From Mycobacterium sp. PS03-16 (GTDB lineage Bacteria > Actinomycetota > Actinomycetes > Mycobacteriales > Mycobacteriaceae): DNA of 64,000 bases. Below are positions 33,496-41,388 of this stretch, piece after piece. The position numbers were made by a program, and so were the translations under genes. A model generated the notes under the pieces. The model saw only the letters and a program-made list of their open reading frames with translations, did no database searches and had not been told where the DNA came from. Numbering within the stretch: the first letter of the stretch is position 1; each line of letters opens with the position of its first letter. The stretch spans positions 16,808 to 80,807 of the forward strand of contig NZ_SPQO01000023.1 in assembly GCF_004570325.1 (NCBI RefSeq), in the 5' to 3' direction.

Positions 33496-34566
33496 ATGAC
33501 GCGTGTGCGCCGTTCACTTCGGCGATTGGCGTGCGGTTCGGCGGCCGTCGTCGCGGCAGTGGCCTTGTCGATGGGCGACGTGAACGCGGACCCGGCGGCT
33601 GACGCACTGTCCAAACTCGACGAGTTGTCCAGTCAGGCGGTGCAGACGCGTGAGGCCGTCACGGCCGCGCAGCGCGATGTCGACGCCAGATTGGCTGCTC
33701 AGACCGCGGCCGAAGACCGCCACCGCCTCGACTCCGAGGCCGTTGCCGTCGCGAACTCCCAGCTTGCGCCCTATCAGGCGGCCGTCGACCGGATTGCGGC
33801 GATGAACTACATGAGTGGCAATCACGGCCAGATGACGGCGGTGCTGACCGCCGGCTCGCCGCAGCAACTGATCGACAGGCTGTCGGTGCAGCAGATGGTG
33901 GGCGCCACGACAGCCGACCAGATGAGAGCCTTTCGAGCAGCGAAGGAGCGCGCGGCGGCCGCCGCCCAGGCGTCCGAGAGGTCGGCCGCCGACGCCCGCG
34001 CCGCGGCCGAACAGGCCGCCAAGGGACGTGCCGATCTGCAGGCCAAACTCAAGGAACTGCTGGCAAAGATCGCCGCCGCCGAGGCGCAGTACGCGGCGCT
34101 GACCCCGCGACAGCAGGCGATCGTCGACAACGCACCTGCGATCGCCGCTTTGCCCGGCATCCCGCCCGGGGACGTCGCTCCGCCCCCGGCAGCCGCCGTG
34201 CCGGGGATCCCCGAGGCGCTGCCCGTGGGCGTCGCATCAGAGGTCGGATTACAGCCCAACACCATCCTGGCCGCCAGGGCGGTCAGCCAGCAGTTCCCGC
34301 AGATCGCCGAGATCGGCGGCGTTCGGCCGGACTCGAAACCGTGGCATCCGAGCGGTCTGGCGATCGACATCATGATCCCGAATCCCGAAAGCCCGGAGGG
34401 CATCGCTCTCGGCGACCAGATCATGGCGTTCGCGCTGGCCAACGCCGCCCGATTCGGGTTGCAGGACGTGATCTGGCGCGGCACCTATTACACGCCTGCC
34501 GGTCCGCAGGGGTCAGGTTACGGCCACTACGACCACGTCCACATCACTACGACTCCCCGCCGCTAG
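33496..34566 (+). CDS. Exported coiled-coil protein with VldE/LAS-like C-terminal domain
   Basis: ATG 33496 gives 356 residues; GTG 33484 is an alternative, but the AAGGA before it is too close. A signal peptide is clear: RRSLRRLACGSAAVVAAVAL, cleavage near ADP. A long Ala/Gln/Arg-rich coiled coil (about 30-205) resembles the N-domain of RipA-type envelope proteins, followed by a Pro-rich linker. The C-domain ends HPSGLAIDIMIP and GYGHYDHVHI, which keeps the HxxxxxxD and HxH pattern of LAS metallopeptidase-like domains (ARB_07466-type). It may bind or remodel peptidoglycan outside the membrane. Activity is unproven. Confidence 0.8.
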   Translation: MTRVRRSLRRLACGSAAVVAAVALSMGDVNADPAADALSKLDELSSQAVQTREAVTAAQRDVDARLAAQTAAEDRHRLDSEAVAVANSQLAPYQAAVDRIAAMNYMSGNHGQMTAVLTAGSPQQLIDRLSVQQMVGATTADQMRAFRAAKERAAAAAQASERSAADARAAAEQAAKGRADLQAKLKELLAKIAAAEAQYAALTPRQQAIVDNAPAIAALPGIPPGDVAPPPAAAVPGIPEALPVGVASEVGLQPNTILAARAVSQQFPQIAEIGGVRPDSKPWHPSGLAIDIMIPNPESPEGIALGDQIMAFALANAARFGLQDVIWRGTYYTPAGPQGSGYGHYDHVHITTTPRR

Positions 34567-35323
34567 CCAGCCACTTCCGCACCAGTCCGCCTTCGGCGGC
34601 TTCGACTGACCGCAGCTCCGTCAGTGTCGGATGTCCGGCGTCCAGGAGTGCGCTGTCGGTGTCCTCCTCCGGCTCATCGGAGACCTCGATCTCACTCATG
34701 CGCACACCGCCGTCGCGGATCTCCTCGACCCGGGTCTGCACGGCGCCGCCCCGGGCCAGCCGCGCGTGGCGGATCGGACCCACTTCCGCTGCGGGCCGGT
34801 CCGGCACGTTGAGCGACAGCACGGTTCCGTCGGGCGTGTCGAACAGCAATTCCAGCACCGGTGCCACCAGGCCGGCGGCCGTCTCCCAGTACCGCTCACC
34901 TTCCGGGTGCAGGGCGACGTCCAGCGACACCGCCAGTGCGCGGGTGTCGCTGATCTTGGCGGTGAGTGCCGCGCCGACGGTGCCGGAGTGTAAGACGGCC
35001 CGGCCGACGTTGGCGCCGTGATTGATTCCGGACAGCACGAGGTCCGGACGCGGATCGAACCAACCGTTGAGCGCGGCCGCGACGATGTGTCCCGGATGGG
35101 CCCGAACCGCCCACGCCTGCACGTCGAGGCCGGGTAGCTCTCTGCGTTCGACGACCGTGTGCCCGTCGCGGCGGACGGCACTGAGCGCGGCGCTCGCGCC
35201 GCTCGCCTGCTCGGCTGGGGCGGCCACGATGACATCCAATCCGGCCCCTTGCGCCGCCACCACCAGCGCGTGCAGGCCCGCGGAGTCGATCCCGTCGTCG
35301 TTGGTCACCAGTGCGAGTGGCAC
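34547..35323 (-). CDS. surE: 5'/3'-nucleotidase SurE
   Basis: The gene encodes 258 residues from GTG 35323. SurE family motifs: N-terminal LVTNDDGIDSAG with the metal-binding DD pair, PAEQASGASAALS, and SGINHGANVGR near 97-107, followed by YSGTVG-like HSGTVGAALTA. The enzyme removes phosphate from nucleoside monophosphates and acts in stress and stationary phase. Its C-terminus is a little longer and more acidic than in E. coli. Its 3' end overlaps the convergent exported-protein gene by 20 bp. The PfkB gene lies 28 bp upstream on the same strand, so the two probably form an operon. Confidence 0.92.
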   Translation of the reverse strand: MPLALVTNDDGIDSAGLHALVVAAQGAGLDVIVAAPAEQASGASAALSAVRRDGHTVVERRELPGLDVQAWAVRAHPGHIVAAALNGWFDPRPDLVLSGINHGANVGRAVLHSGTVGAALTAKISDTRALAVSLDVALHPEGERYWETAAGLVAPVLELLFDTPDGTVLSLNVPDRPAAEVGPIRHARLARGGAVQTRVEEIRDGGVRMSEIEVSDEPEEDTDSALLDAGHPTLTELRSVEAAEGGLVRKWLASGGES

Positions 35324-35351
35324 GCGGCCACCTCCTGCGTCCTAGTCGGCG

Positions 35352-36344
35352 CTACTTCCATGGGTGCAGCTCCACCCGCTCGGCGAGCGTCTCGACGGCA
35401 CGCGCGCCGCCGGTTCCCAGCCCGTGGCGCACGACGTTGAGCGCCCCGCAGGCCGCGCCGATCTGCAGCGCCCGGCGCAGCGGGCGACCGCTCGCGAGCG
35501 CGGAGACGATGCCTGCGGTCATCGAGTCCCCGGCGCCCGCCGAATCGGCGGGCTCCAACGCCGGCATGCAGATCTCGACGACGTCACCGCCGCGCGTCCC
35601 GCCGCCATCGGGCTCACGGTCGTCGAGCAGAGCCAGCGCCGGGGCGGAACCCGACCGCGACACCACGATCGTGCCCGCGCCGTCGTCTCGCAGCGAGCGC
35701 ATGGCCGCGACCAGATCCTCAGCGTCCTCGGACTTCGCCCGGCCGTCGTCGAGCAGCTCCTCGTGGCTGACCTTGATCAGGTCCGGCTTGCCGGCGATCA
35801 CCGCTTCGAGCCGCTCGCCGGAGAGGTCGGCGGCCACCTTGCACCCGTTGGCGCCGAGGTCGGTGGACAGCCGTCGGTAGAGGTCGGCGGGCACCACGTC
35901 CTCCTCCTGCGGCCCCGACAACAGGACCCGGCCGTGGATCAGCCCTTCGGTGAGGGTGAGCTCGTAGAGGGAGTCGAGTTCGTGGCGGTCCAGCGGGCTG
36001 CCGGCGGCCTCGGCCACGACCTCCCGGCTGCCCGTGCGGCGGTCGTGAACGTATGAGCCGTTGCGTGCGCTGACCGGCACGATCCGCATGGTGACGTTGC
36101 GCATGGGGAGCAGGTGACCGAGGACGTCGCCGGTCTCCCCGCCGAGCGCCGAGCACAGCACGACCGGCACACCGAGGGAGGACATCATGCGGGACTGCCA
36201 GACACCTTGGCCGCCGGCGTGGACGTGGATGTCGGCCGCCCCCGAACGTTTCTCGACCGTCACGGTGAGAACGGGCAGCGGGGCGAAGATGACGACCGGA
36301 TCGACGTCGTCCGAACCCTCGGTGCTGGGTTTCTCGTCTGCCAT
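35352..36344 (-). CDS. PfkB-family carbohydrate/nucleoside kinase
   Basis: The gene encodes 330 residues from ATG 36344; GTG 36374 is possible. Ribokinase-like fold: IHVHAGGQGVWQSRMMSSLG (about 38-57, PfkB signature 1) and the C-terminal signature LEPADSAGAGDSMTAGIVSA with the catalytic Asp in GAGD. The first signature has GGQG instead of the usual GGxxxN, so the sugar contacts differ from fructokinase. Probable 1-phosphofructokinase or ribokinase-type activity; the exact substrate is not assignable. It is 28 bp upstream of surE on the same strand. Confidence 0.85.
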   Translation of the reverse strand: MADEKPSTEGSDDVDPVVIFAPLPVLTVTVEKRSGAADIHVHAGGQGVWQSRMMSSLGVPVVLCSALGGETGDVLGHLLPMRNVTMRIVPVSARNGSYVHDRRTGSREVVAEAAGSPLDRHELDSLYELTLTEGLIHGRVLLSGPQEEDVVPADLYRRLSTDLGANGCKVAADLSGERLEAVIAGKPDLIKVSHEELLDDGRAKSEDAEDLVAAMRSLRDDGAGTIVVSRSGSAPALALLDDREPDGGGTRGGDVVEICMPALEPADSAGAGDSMTAGIVSALASGRPLRRALQIGAACGALNVVRHGLGTGGARAVETLAERVELHPWK

Positions 36345-36395
36345 GGGCTGGGGGATACCCACCTGTACAGGCACCCACCCGAGAGAGTTCGGCGG

Positions 36396-37292
36396 TCAGA
36401 CCCTCCCGCCGGGGAACATCGTCTTGACCGCCGCGGTGAGGTTGTCCCGCGCGGCGGCGGCACCGGTGGGGTCGAGGGAGCTGATCGCCATCACGTAGCG
36501 GCGTTCGGGTCCGATCGCACCGGTGGAGACGTGCACCTGATTGGCCCCGTTCCAACAGCAGAACCACCCCTGCTTCACCGCGACTGGCTCGGCGTAGAGC
36601 CCGTCGGGGATGCCGAACCGCTGCGGGTATCCGTCGGCTCCCCTCGGTGTGGATTGCGCGAGGTTGCCGATGATGACGTCGGCCCGTTCGGGTGGCAGCC
36701 CGCCCGCGCCGTCGAGCAGCATGTCGTAGTAGCGGACGAGATCGGCAGCGGTGCTCTGCGCGACGTCCCACCCACCGTCGTACGGCGCGATCGTGCCCGC
36801 CAGGCCGTACCGGGCCTTAACGCGGGCGATCACGTCGTTCCCACCGCTGCGATCCCAGAACACCTGCGCGGCACTGTCATCGGAGGACCGTAACATGGCG
36901 TCGAGTGACGCCCGGTCGGCAGGGGACAGTCCGGTCTTGCCTTCCGACTCCTGCAGCAACAGATCGTCGGCGATGAACAGCTTCACCACCGACGCGATCG
37001 GGAACGGGGTGTTCTCCCCGCTCGAGAACCTTTGTCCGGTGGTGCGGTCCAGAATCGCAACATGGATGTCGGCGCCGGACGCGGCCGCGCCGGCGACGGC
37101 TTGCCGGACGCGGGCGTCGAGTCCGTCCAACGACGGTGCCGGCTGGGCGGGTGGGGCCGCGGCGGTGGCCCGCGGGGCATCGTCGGCGGCCGGCGGCGCC
37201 CCCCGGACCTGTGCCGTGCATCCCCCGACGACCAGCGCGATACCGACGATCGCCGTTCCGGTCGTCGCCCGATTGAGTAGCCGCCGGCGCAT
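36396..37292 (-). CDS. Lipoprotein with class A beta-lactamase-like serine hydrolase domain
   Basis: ATG 37292 with AGGAGA upstream gives 298 residues. The signal peptide ends in a lipobox (VVGGC, Cys near 25), so the protein is anchored outside the membrane. After an Ala/Pro linker (about 30-65) comes a penicillin-recognising domain: PIASVVKLFIADDLL gives the SxxK motif (Ser near 108), and RSSDDSAAQVFWDRSGG lies in the SDN-loop region, reading SDD. KTG is not obvious; VKQGWF may take its place. The class is widespread in mycobacteria and need not hydrolyse beta-lactams. Confidence 0.8.
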   Translation of the reverse strand: MRRRLLNRATTGTAIVGIALVVGGCTAQVRGAPPAADDAPRATAAAPPAQPAPSLDGLDARVRQAVAGAAASGADIHVAILDRTTGQRFSSGENTPFPIASVVKLFIADDLLLQESEGKTGLSPADRASLDAMLRSSDDSAAQVFWDRSGGNDVIARVKARYGLAGTIAPYDGGWDVAQSTAADLVRYYDMLLDGAGGLPPERADVIIGNLAQSTPRGADGYPQRFGIPDGLYAEPVAVKQGWFCCWNGANQVHVSTGAIGPERRYVMAISSLDPTGAAAARDNLTAAVKTMFPGGRV

Positions 37293-37408
37293 GAGTCTCC
37301 TTCGAACAGTCCCGAACCACGAGCAGGTCAACGCTGCGCCTACCGGTTACCCCAGCCTAAACCGCTCACCCATTACGGTTTCTGCCTACTGCGGGTGTGG
37401 GTCAGACC

Positions 37409-38218
37409 TCAGGGATGTAGATTCCACTGGCCGACATCCTGGGCCAGGACGTCGTTGACGTCGACTTCGTATCCGCCGACCAGCGGGCCCGGATTGGCCT
37501 TCGTGGCCACGATGCGCTGGTAGAGAACGGCGTTGGGGTGGATCCGATCACCGGACCAGGCTTTGGTCTGCCACGCCCAGACGCGTCCGCGCGTGCGGGA
37601 GTTGCCGATCACGCCGGCGGTGGCGGCCCAGTGGCATACGTCGATGCCCCCGTAGACGCCGGTGCGTTGCACACCGAGGACCGAGTTGATGCCGCGGAAC
37701 CACTGCAACGCAACGGTGTTCCAGGTCTCGCGGCTGATGTCCTCGTCGATGGAGAAGAAGATCGGCGCGCTCTGGCCGCCTCCGGCCGCGGTGTGGATCT
37801 GCCACGCGGTCCTGGCGTCGGCGACGCCGCCGGCGAATCCGCGGGTGTAGTCCGACGGTGCGGAGCCGCCCGGCTTGCCGTACTGGTAGTTGCTGACGAT
37901 CACCAGCCCGGCTTTGGTCAGCGACTCGGCGTAGGGCCGGGTGATGGGCTTCGCTCCGAAGTTCGTGCCGGGGCGCGACATCGAGACGTAGTTCACCACG
38001 CCGGCGTATCCGGCCGCGCGAATGTGCTCGGCGGGAATCTGATGCGCGGCGAAGTCGATGAGCATGGGACCGGCTGCCGCGGACGTGGGAATGCCGGTGT
38101 TCACTGCGGCCGCGCCCAGTCCGGTCAGCGCGGACACCGCCGCGGCGTAGCGCAGCGCGTCGCGCCGGGTGACCGGGCGCGAGAGCCGTGGGCCGAGCGT
38201 CTCCGGCGAGTCGTGCAC
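37409..38218 (-). CDS. Tat-exported DUF1906 (glycoside-hydrolase-like, Rv2525c-type) protein
   Basis: The gene encodes 269 residues from GTG 38218. A twin-arginine signal is present: PVTRRDALRYAAAVSALTGL, cleavage near 45. The mature part is a TIM-barrel-like DUF1906 domain: MLIDFAAHQIPAEHIRAAGY, VVNYVSMSRPG, IFFSIDEDISRETWNTVAL and YGGIDVCHWAA. The acidic pair in SIDED is where GH25-like relatives keep catalytic carboxylates. Mycobacterial homologues such as Rv2525c are Tat substrates tied to cell-wall homeostasis, and loss alters beta-lactam tolerance. That link is family knowledge, not seen here, but the lipoprotein beta-lactamase-like gene is next door. Confidence 0.85.
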   Translation of the reverse strand: MHDSPETLGPRLSRPVTRRDALRYAAAVSALTGLGAAAVNTGIPTSAAAGPMLIDFAAHQIPAEHIRAAGYAGVVNYVSMSRPGTNFGAKPITRPYAESLTKAGLVIVSNYQYGKPGGSAPSDYTRGFAGGVADARTAWQIHTAAGGGQSAPIFFSIDEDISRETWNTVALQWFRGINSVLGVQRTGVYGGIDVCHWAATAGVIGNSRTRGRVWAWQTKAWSGDRIHPNAVLYQRIVATKANPGPLVGGYEVDVNDVLAQDVGQWNLHP

Positions 38219-38375
38219 GGCCAGATGTTAACGATGGGACTGCTGTCAACGATGGAGCCGCGCCGGGCGCATTCCGCCCGCCCCTTTCACACTATGGCGC
38301 ACAGGGGGTCTTGCGGCAAGGGCCCGGGTGTGGCGCACACTCGTGCGTCCGAGCCGTCCGACCAGGGGAGTTGTT

Positions 38376-38804
38376 GTGCCGCAGAGTCCGAAACCGTTCG
38401 AGGTACACGAGTCAGGTGCGTATCTGCACGGCACCAGGGCCGATCTCGCCGTGGGTGACCTGCTCGTGCCCGGCCGCGAGTCGAACTACGAGGCGGGGCG
38501 CGTGATGAACCACGTCTACGTGACGCAGACCTTGGACGCCGCCGTGTGGGGTGCCGAGATGGCCGCCGGGGACGGCCGGTGCCGCATCTTCGTCGTCGAA
38601 CCGCTGGGTCCCCTCGAAGACGATCCGAACGTGACCGACAAGAAGCTGCCGGGCAATCCGACCCGCTCCTACCGCACGCGCCAACCGGTGCGGATCGTCG
38701 GGGAGATCACCGACTGGGTCGGACACACCGACGAACAGCTCGAGGCCATGCGCGCCGGCCTGGCCGACCTCAAGCGCCGCGGGCTCGACGTCATCTACGA
38801 CTGA
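38376..38804 (+). CDS. arr: Rifampin ADP-ribosyltransferase
   Basis: The gene encodes 142 residues from GTG 38376, with AGGGGAG upstream; the size is exactly that of Arr. Characteristic sequences are SGAYLHGTRADLAVGDLLVP near 12-31, RVMNHVYVTQTLDAAVWGAE near 39-58, VEPLGPLEDDPNVTDKKLPG, and NPTRSYRTRQPVRIVGEI. Arr transfers ADP-ribose from NAD to the 23-hydroxyl of rifamycins and inactivates them in the cytoplasm. It is a normal chromosomal gene in several fast-growing mycobacteria. It stands alone, and a short GC-rich hairpin (38810-38823) follows the stop. Confidence 0.95.
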   Translation: MPQSPKPFEVHESGAYLHGTRADLAVGDLLVPGRESNYEAGRVMNHVYVTQTLDAAVWGAEMAAGDGRCRIFVVEPLGPLEDDPNVTDKKLPGNPTRSYRTRQPVRIVGEITDWVGHTDEQLEAMRAGLADLKRRGLDVIYD

Positions 38805-38860
38805 CGCCTGCCGCCGTGGCGGCGTACCGACGTTCGGGACGACGGGGCACGATAGGGCCG

Positions 38861-40060
38861 ATGGACGTTCTGGTGGTCGGCGGCGGACCCGCGGGATGGG
38901 CGCTGGCCGGATCGTGTGCGCGCCTCGGACTGACCACCGGGCTGCTCGATCCGGCCCCGGAGCGGCCCTGGACCGCCACCTACGGGATGTGGAGTCGCGA
39001 ACTCCCCGCGGATCTACCGGAAACGGTGGTCGCGGCCCGGGCCGCGGGCCGCGTGATCGCGCTCACCGAGCACCGCCTGGGCTGGAACTACGCGGTGCTC
39101 GACGTGCCGGCCCTGCGTGCCCACCTCACCGACCGACTGGCGGGAGTGCAGGTCCACCAGGGGCGCGCCGTCGGATCTCCCGAGCGCGGCGTCGTCGCCC
39201 TCGCCGACGGCTCCCGACTGCGGGCGTCGGTCGTGGTGGATGCCGGCGGCTGGGCGCGCCCCCTCAACTCCAGCTCGCCCCGCCGCACCGCGGCCGCGCA
39301 GACCGCCTACGGGATCGTGCTCGACGAAGCGGCGGCCTCGCCGTTGATCTCCACGGGTGAGGCGCTGTTCATGGACTGGCGCGCCGATCACGGTGAGGGT
39401 GGGTGGCCGACGTTCCTCTACGCGGTGCCGCTGGGCGGCGGCGACATCCTGCTCGAGGAGACCTCGTTGGCGCGACGGCCAGGGCTGACGCTGTCGACGC
39501 TGCGGCGGCGGCTGCACGCCCGACTGGCCCACCACGGGATACATCCGTCGGAAGATGTTCGGGCAGAACGGGTGTCGTTCCCGGTGGACCAATCGCGACA
39601 TCGCGCACCCGGTGTGCTCGGGTTCGGCGCGGCCGCACCGCTCATCCACCCGGCGACCGGCTTCAGCGTGGCGGCATCCTTGGCGTTAGCCCCACGGGTG
39701 GCCGCGGCGATGGCCGCGCACCTCCCCGGGAATCCGGCCACGGCGTTGGCGGCGGCACAGGACACCGTGTGGCCCACCTCGGCGAAGGTGGTCCACGGTT
39801 TCCGGCGTATCGGCCTGGAGGCACTGCTGCGGATGCCACCGCCGGATGTGCCCGGCTTCTTCGAGCAGTTCTTCTCGCTGCCGGAACGCCACCGGTGGAC
39901 ATACCTCACCGGTCGGGACGACCTCCGCGGCACCATCGCCGCGATGAACCACCTGTTCCGGATCTCGGACGGCCGGTTGCGACGGCACCTCGTCACCTCG
40001 GCGTTCGTCCGCCCGGTGCGCACGAATGATGCGCAACACGACGGTATTGACCTCAAGTGA
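38861..40060 (+). CDS. Lycopene cyclase-like FAD/NAD-binding protein (CrtL type)
   Basis: The gene encodes 399 residues from ATG 38861. N-terminal dinucleotide fold MDVLVVGGGPAGWALAGSCA, then TYGMWSRELP. A mid-protein FLYAVPLGGGDILLEETSLA and a second flavin-contact region LGFGAAAPLIHPATGFSVAA follow the plan of plant/cyanobacterial CrtL beta-cyclases. The FFSLPERHRWTYLTGR segment near the C-terminus also fits. The enzyme would cyclise the ends of lycopene to beta-ionone rings at the membrane, with reduced FAD. No other carotenoid gene (crtE, crtB, crtI) is in the window. A related FAD oxidoreductase is the alternative. Confidence 0.8.
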   Translation: MDVLVVGGGPAGWALAGSCARLGLTTGLLDPAPERPWTATYGMWSRELPADLPETVVAARAAGRVIALTEHRLGWNYAVLDVPALRAHLTDRLAGVQVHQGRAVGSPERGVVALADGSRLRASVVVDAGGWARPLNSSSPRRTAAAQTAYGIVLDEAAASPLISTGEALFMDWRADHGEGGWPTFLYAVPLGGGDILLEETSLARRPGLTLSTLRRRLHARLAHHGIHPSEDVRAERVSFPVDQSRHRAPGVLGFGAAAPLIHPATGFSVAASLALAPRVAAAMAAHLPGNPATALAAAQDTVWPTSAKVVHGFRRIGLEALLRMPPPDVPGFFEQFFSLPERHRWTYLTGRDDLRGTIAAMNHLFRISDGRLRRHLVTSAFVRPVRTNDAQHDGIDLK

Positions 40061-40077
40061 ACTTGGGGTTCTACCGT
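40047..40077 (+). promoter_or_regulatory. SoxR/MerR-type promoter of the DoxX gene
   Basis: TTGACC (40047-40052) and TACCGT (40072-40077) are spaced 19 bp apart, the elongated spacing of MerR-family promoters. The spacer holds ACCTCAAGTGAACTTGGGGT (40050-40069), which differs at one position per half-site comparison from the CCTCAAG/CTTGAGG SoxR box. The predicted transcription start is within a few bases of the DoxX ATG (40086), so the mRNA may be leaderless. The site overlaps the 3' end of the cyclase gene. No merR/soxR gene is in the window. Confidence 0.75.
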
Positions 40078-40085
40078 CTCGACAC

Positions 40086-40619
40086 ATGGAGATCACAGAC
40101 ACACCAACTGCTTCGAAAGTTCCGAGTCGCACCCTCACGGCCGATGTCGGCGTGCTTGTCCTGCGCGTCGTCTTCGGCGGACTTCTCACCGCCGCCGGGC
40201 TGCAGAAGCTCCTCGGCTGGTTCGGTGGGCCGGGCCTGACGGAGACGGGCGCAATGTTCGAGCAGATCGGTTACCGCCCAGGCGTCTTCTTCGCCGGCGT
40301 CGCCGGCCTGCTCGAAGTTGTCGGCGGGTTGCTGCTGCTGCTGGGACTGTTCACACCGTTGGCCAGTGCCATCGTCATCGGAGTGATGATCAACGCCGCG
40401 AGTGCGACCTGGTCGGCTGGGCTCTTCGGTCTGGGCGGCTATCAGATGGCGCTGCTCTACGGCACGGCCGGCGCCGTCATCGCCTGCACCGGCGCAGGAG
40501 TACTGGCGCTCGACCAAGGTCGTCCCTGGCAGCGGACGGGGCCTCGATGGGCGGCGGCGAGCATCCTGACCGGCGTCGCATCAGCCGTCGCCGTGCTGGT
40601 CCTCAAAACGCTGATGTGA
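40086..40619 (+). CDS. DoxX-family membrane protein
   Basis: The gene encodes 177 residues from ATG 40086. Four membrane helices: VGVLVLRVVFGGLLTAAGLQ, FFAGVAGLLEVVGGLLLLLG, LASAIVIGVMINAASATW and ALLYGTAGAVIACTGAGVL, with KLLGWFGGPGL after the first. That is the DoxX/MauE layout. DoxX proteins sit in the inner membrane and several take part in thiol or quinone redox stress responses. The SoxR-type promoter directly upstream supports a redox-stress role here. Confidence 0.88.
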   Translation: MEITDTPTASKVPSRTLTADVGVLVLRVVFGGLLTAAGLQKLLGWFGGPGLTETGAMFEQIGYRPGVFFAGVAGLLEVVGGLLLLLGLFTPLASAIVIGVMINAASATWSAGLFGLGGYQMALLYGTAGAVIACTGAGVLALDQGRPWQRTGPRWAAASILTGVASAVAVLVLKTLM

Positions 40620-40642
40620 CGACGGGGTGGAGGCGCCGCCGC

Positions 40643-41254
40643 CTACGCACCTGGCTCGGCCTTCCCGAACCCTCTTGCCAGGGGCAGGAATACGTCGTCC
40701 ACGATCTCGCGGATGGTTCTCGGCGACGCCGCGGCCATGGTCATGAACAGTTCGTGGCGCAGCAGATCGGCGGGCAGCGCGACGATGCGGGCCGGCGGTG
40801 TGGTCGCCAGCTCGCCGCGGGTGACGGCGCGCGCGACGATCGTCTCCATCACGCTCGGCCCGTCGGGGACGAACAGCGCGCGGAGCTGGTGCGGTGAGCC
40901 GCCCGCCTCGTCGAAGTACGCACCGATCAGCGCGGCGAAAAGGCCGATGGTCCGCGATCGCCGCTCGTTGAAGTCGGTCAGCACAGCCAGGACGTCGCCG
41001 CGCAGGGTGCCGGTGTCCGGCACCGGAATCACCTCCACCTCGCCCCGGTGGCGGATCACGGCTTCCAGCAGCGCCATTCGAGTCGGCCACCGTCGGTACA
41101 GCACCGAGCGGGCAGACGCCGACCGCGCCGCGACCGCCTCGATGGTGAAGCGGTCGTAGCCGCCGTCGATCAGCTGATCCCACCCGGCGTTCAGGATCGC
41201 GGACTCCAGCGCGGCGCCGCGGCGCCGTTGCACACCCGAAGTCTTAGAGGACAC
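40643..41254 (-). CDS. TetR-family regulator
   Basis: The gene encodes 203 residues from GTG 41254. HTH: ALESAILNAGWDQLIDGGYD then RFTIEAVAARSASARSVLYR near 15-55. The ligand domain carries TDFNERRSRTIGLFAALIGA. It is divergent from an FAD monooxygenase-MFS exporter operon; the 134-bp gap holds GCTTATCG...CGATAAGC arms (41262-41294). That arrangement is typical of a drug- or metabolite-responsive repressor controlling an inactivating enzyme and a pump. Confidence 0.88.
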   Translation of the reverse strand: MSSKTSGVQRRRGAALESAILNAGWDQLIDGGYDRFTIEAVAARSASARSVLYRRWPTRMALLEAVIRHRGEVEVIPVPDTGTLRGDVLAVLTDFNERRSRTIGLFAALIGAYFDEAGGSPHQLRALFVPDGPSVMETIVARAVTRGELATTPPARIVALPADLLRHELFMTMAAASPRTIREIVDDVFLPLARGFGKAEPGA

Positions 41255-41261
41255 TTGCGTA

Positions 41262-41294
41262 GCTTATCGCATCCGGCTAGTGTCGCCGATAAGC
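41262..41294. promoter_or_regulatory. Inverted repeat GCTTATCG / CGATAAGC in the TetR/monooxygenase gap
   Basis: Perfect 8-bp arms at 41262-41269 and 41287-41294 are separated by 17 bp. They lie 8 bp upstream of the TetR GTG. The long spacer allows either one extended TetR site or two half-sites. Confidence 0.5.
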
Positions 41295-41388
41295 GACGGC
41301 CGTGTAGCTAAAGAGGCGGGCGTCGTCCGGGCGAAGTCCCCCTCGCACCGCTCGCACATGCCGACGCAGAACGGAACCGGAGATTTCC

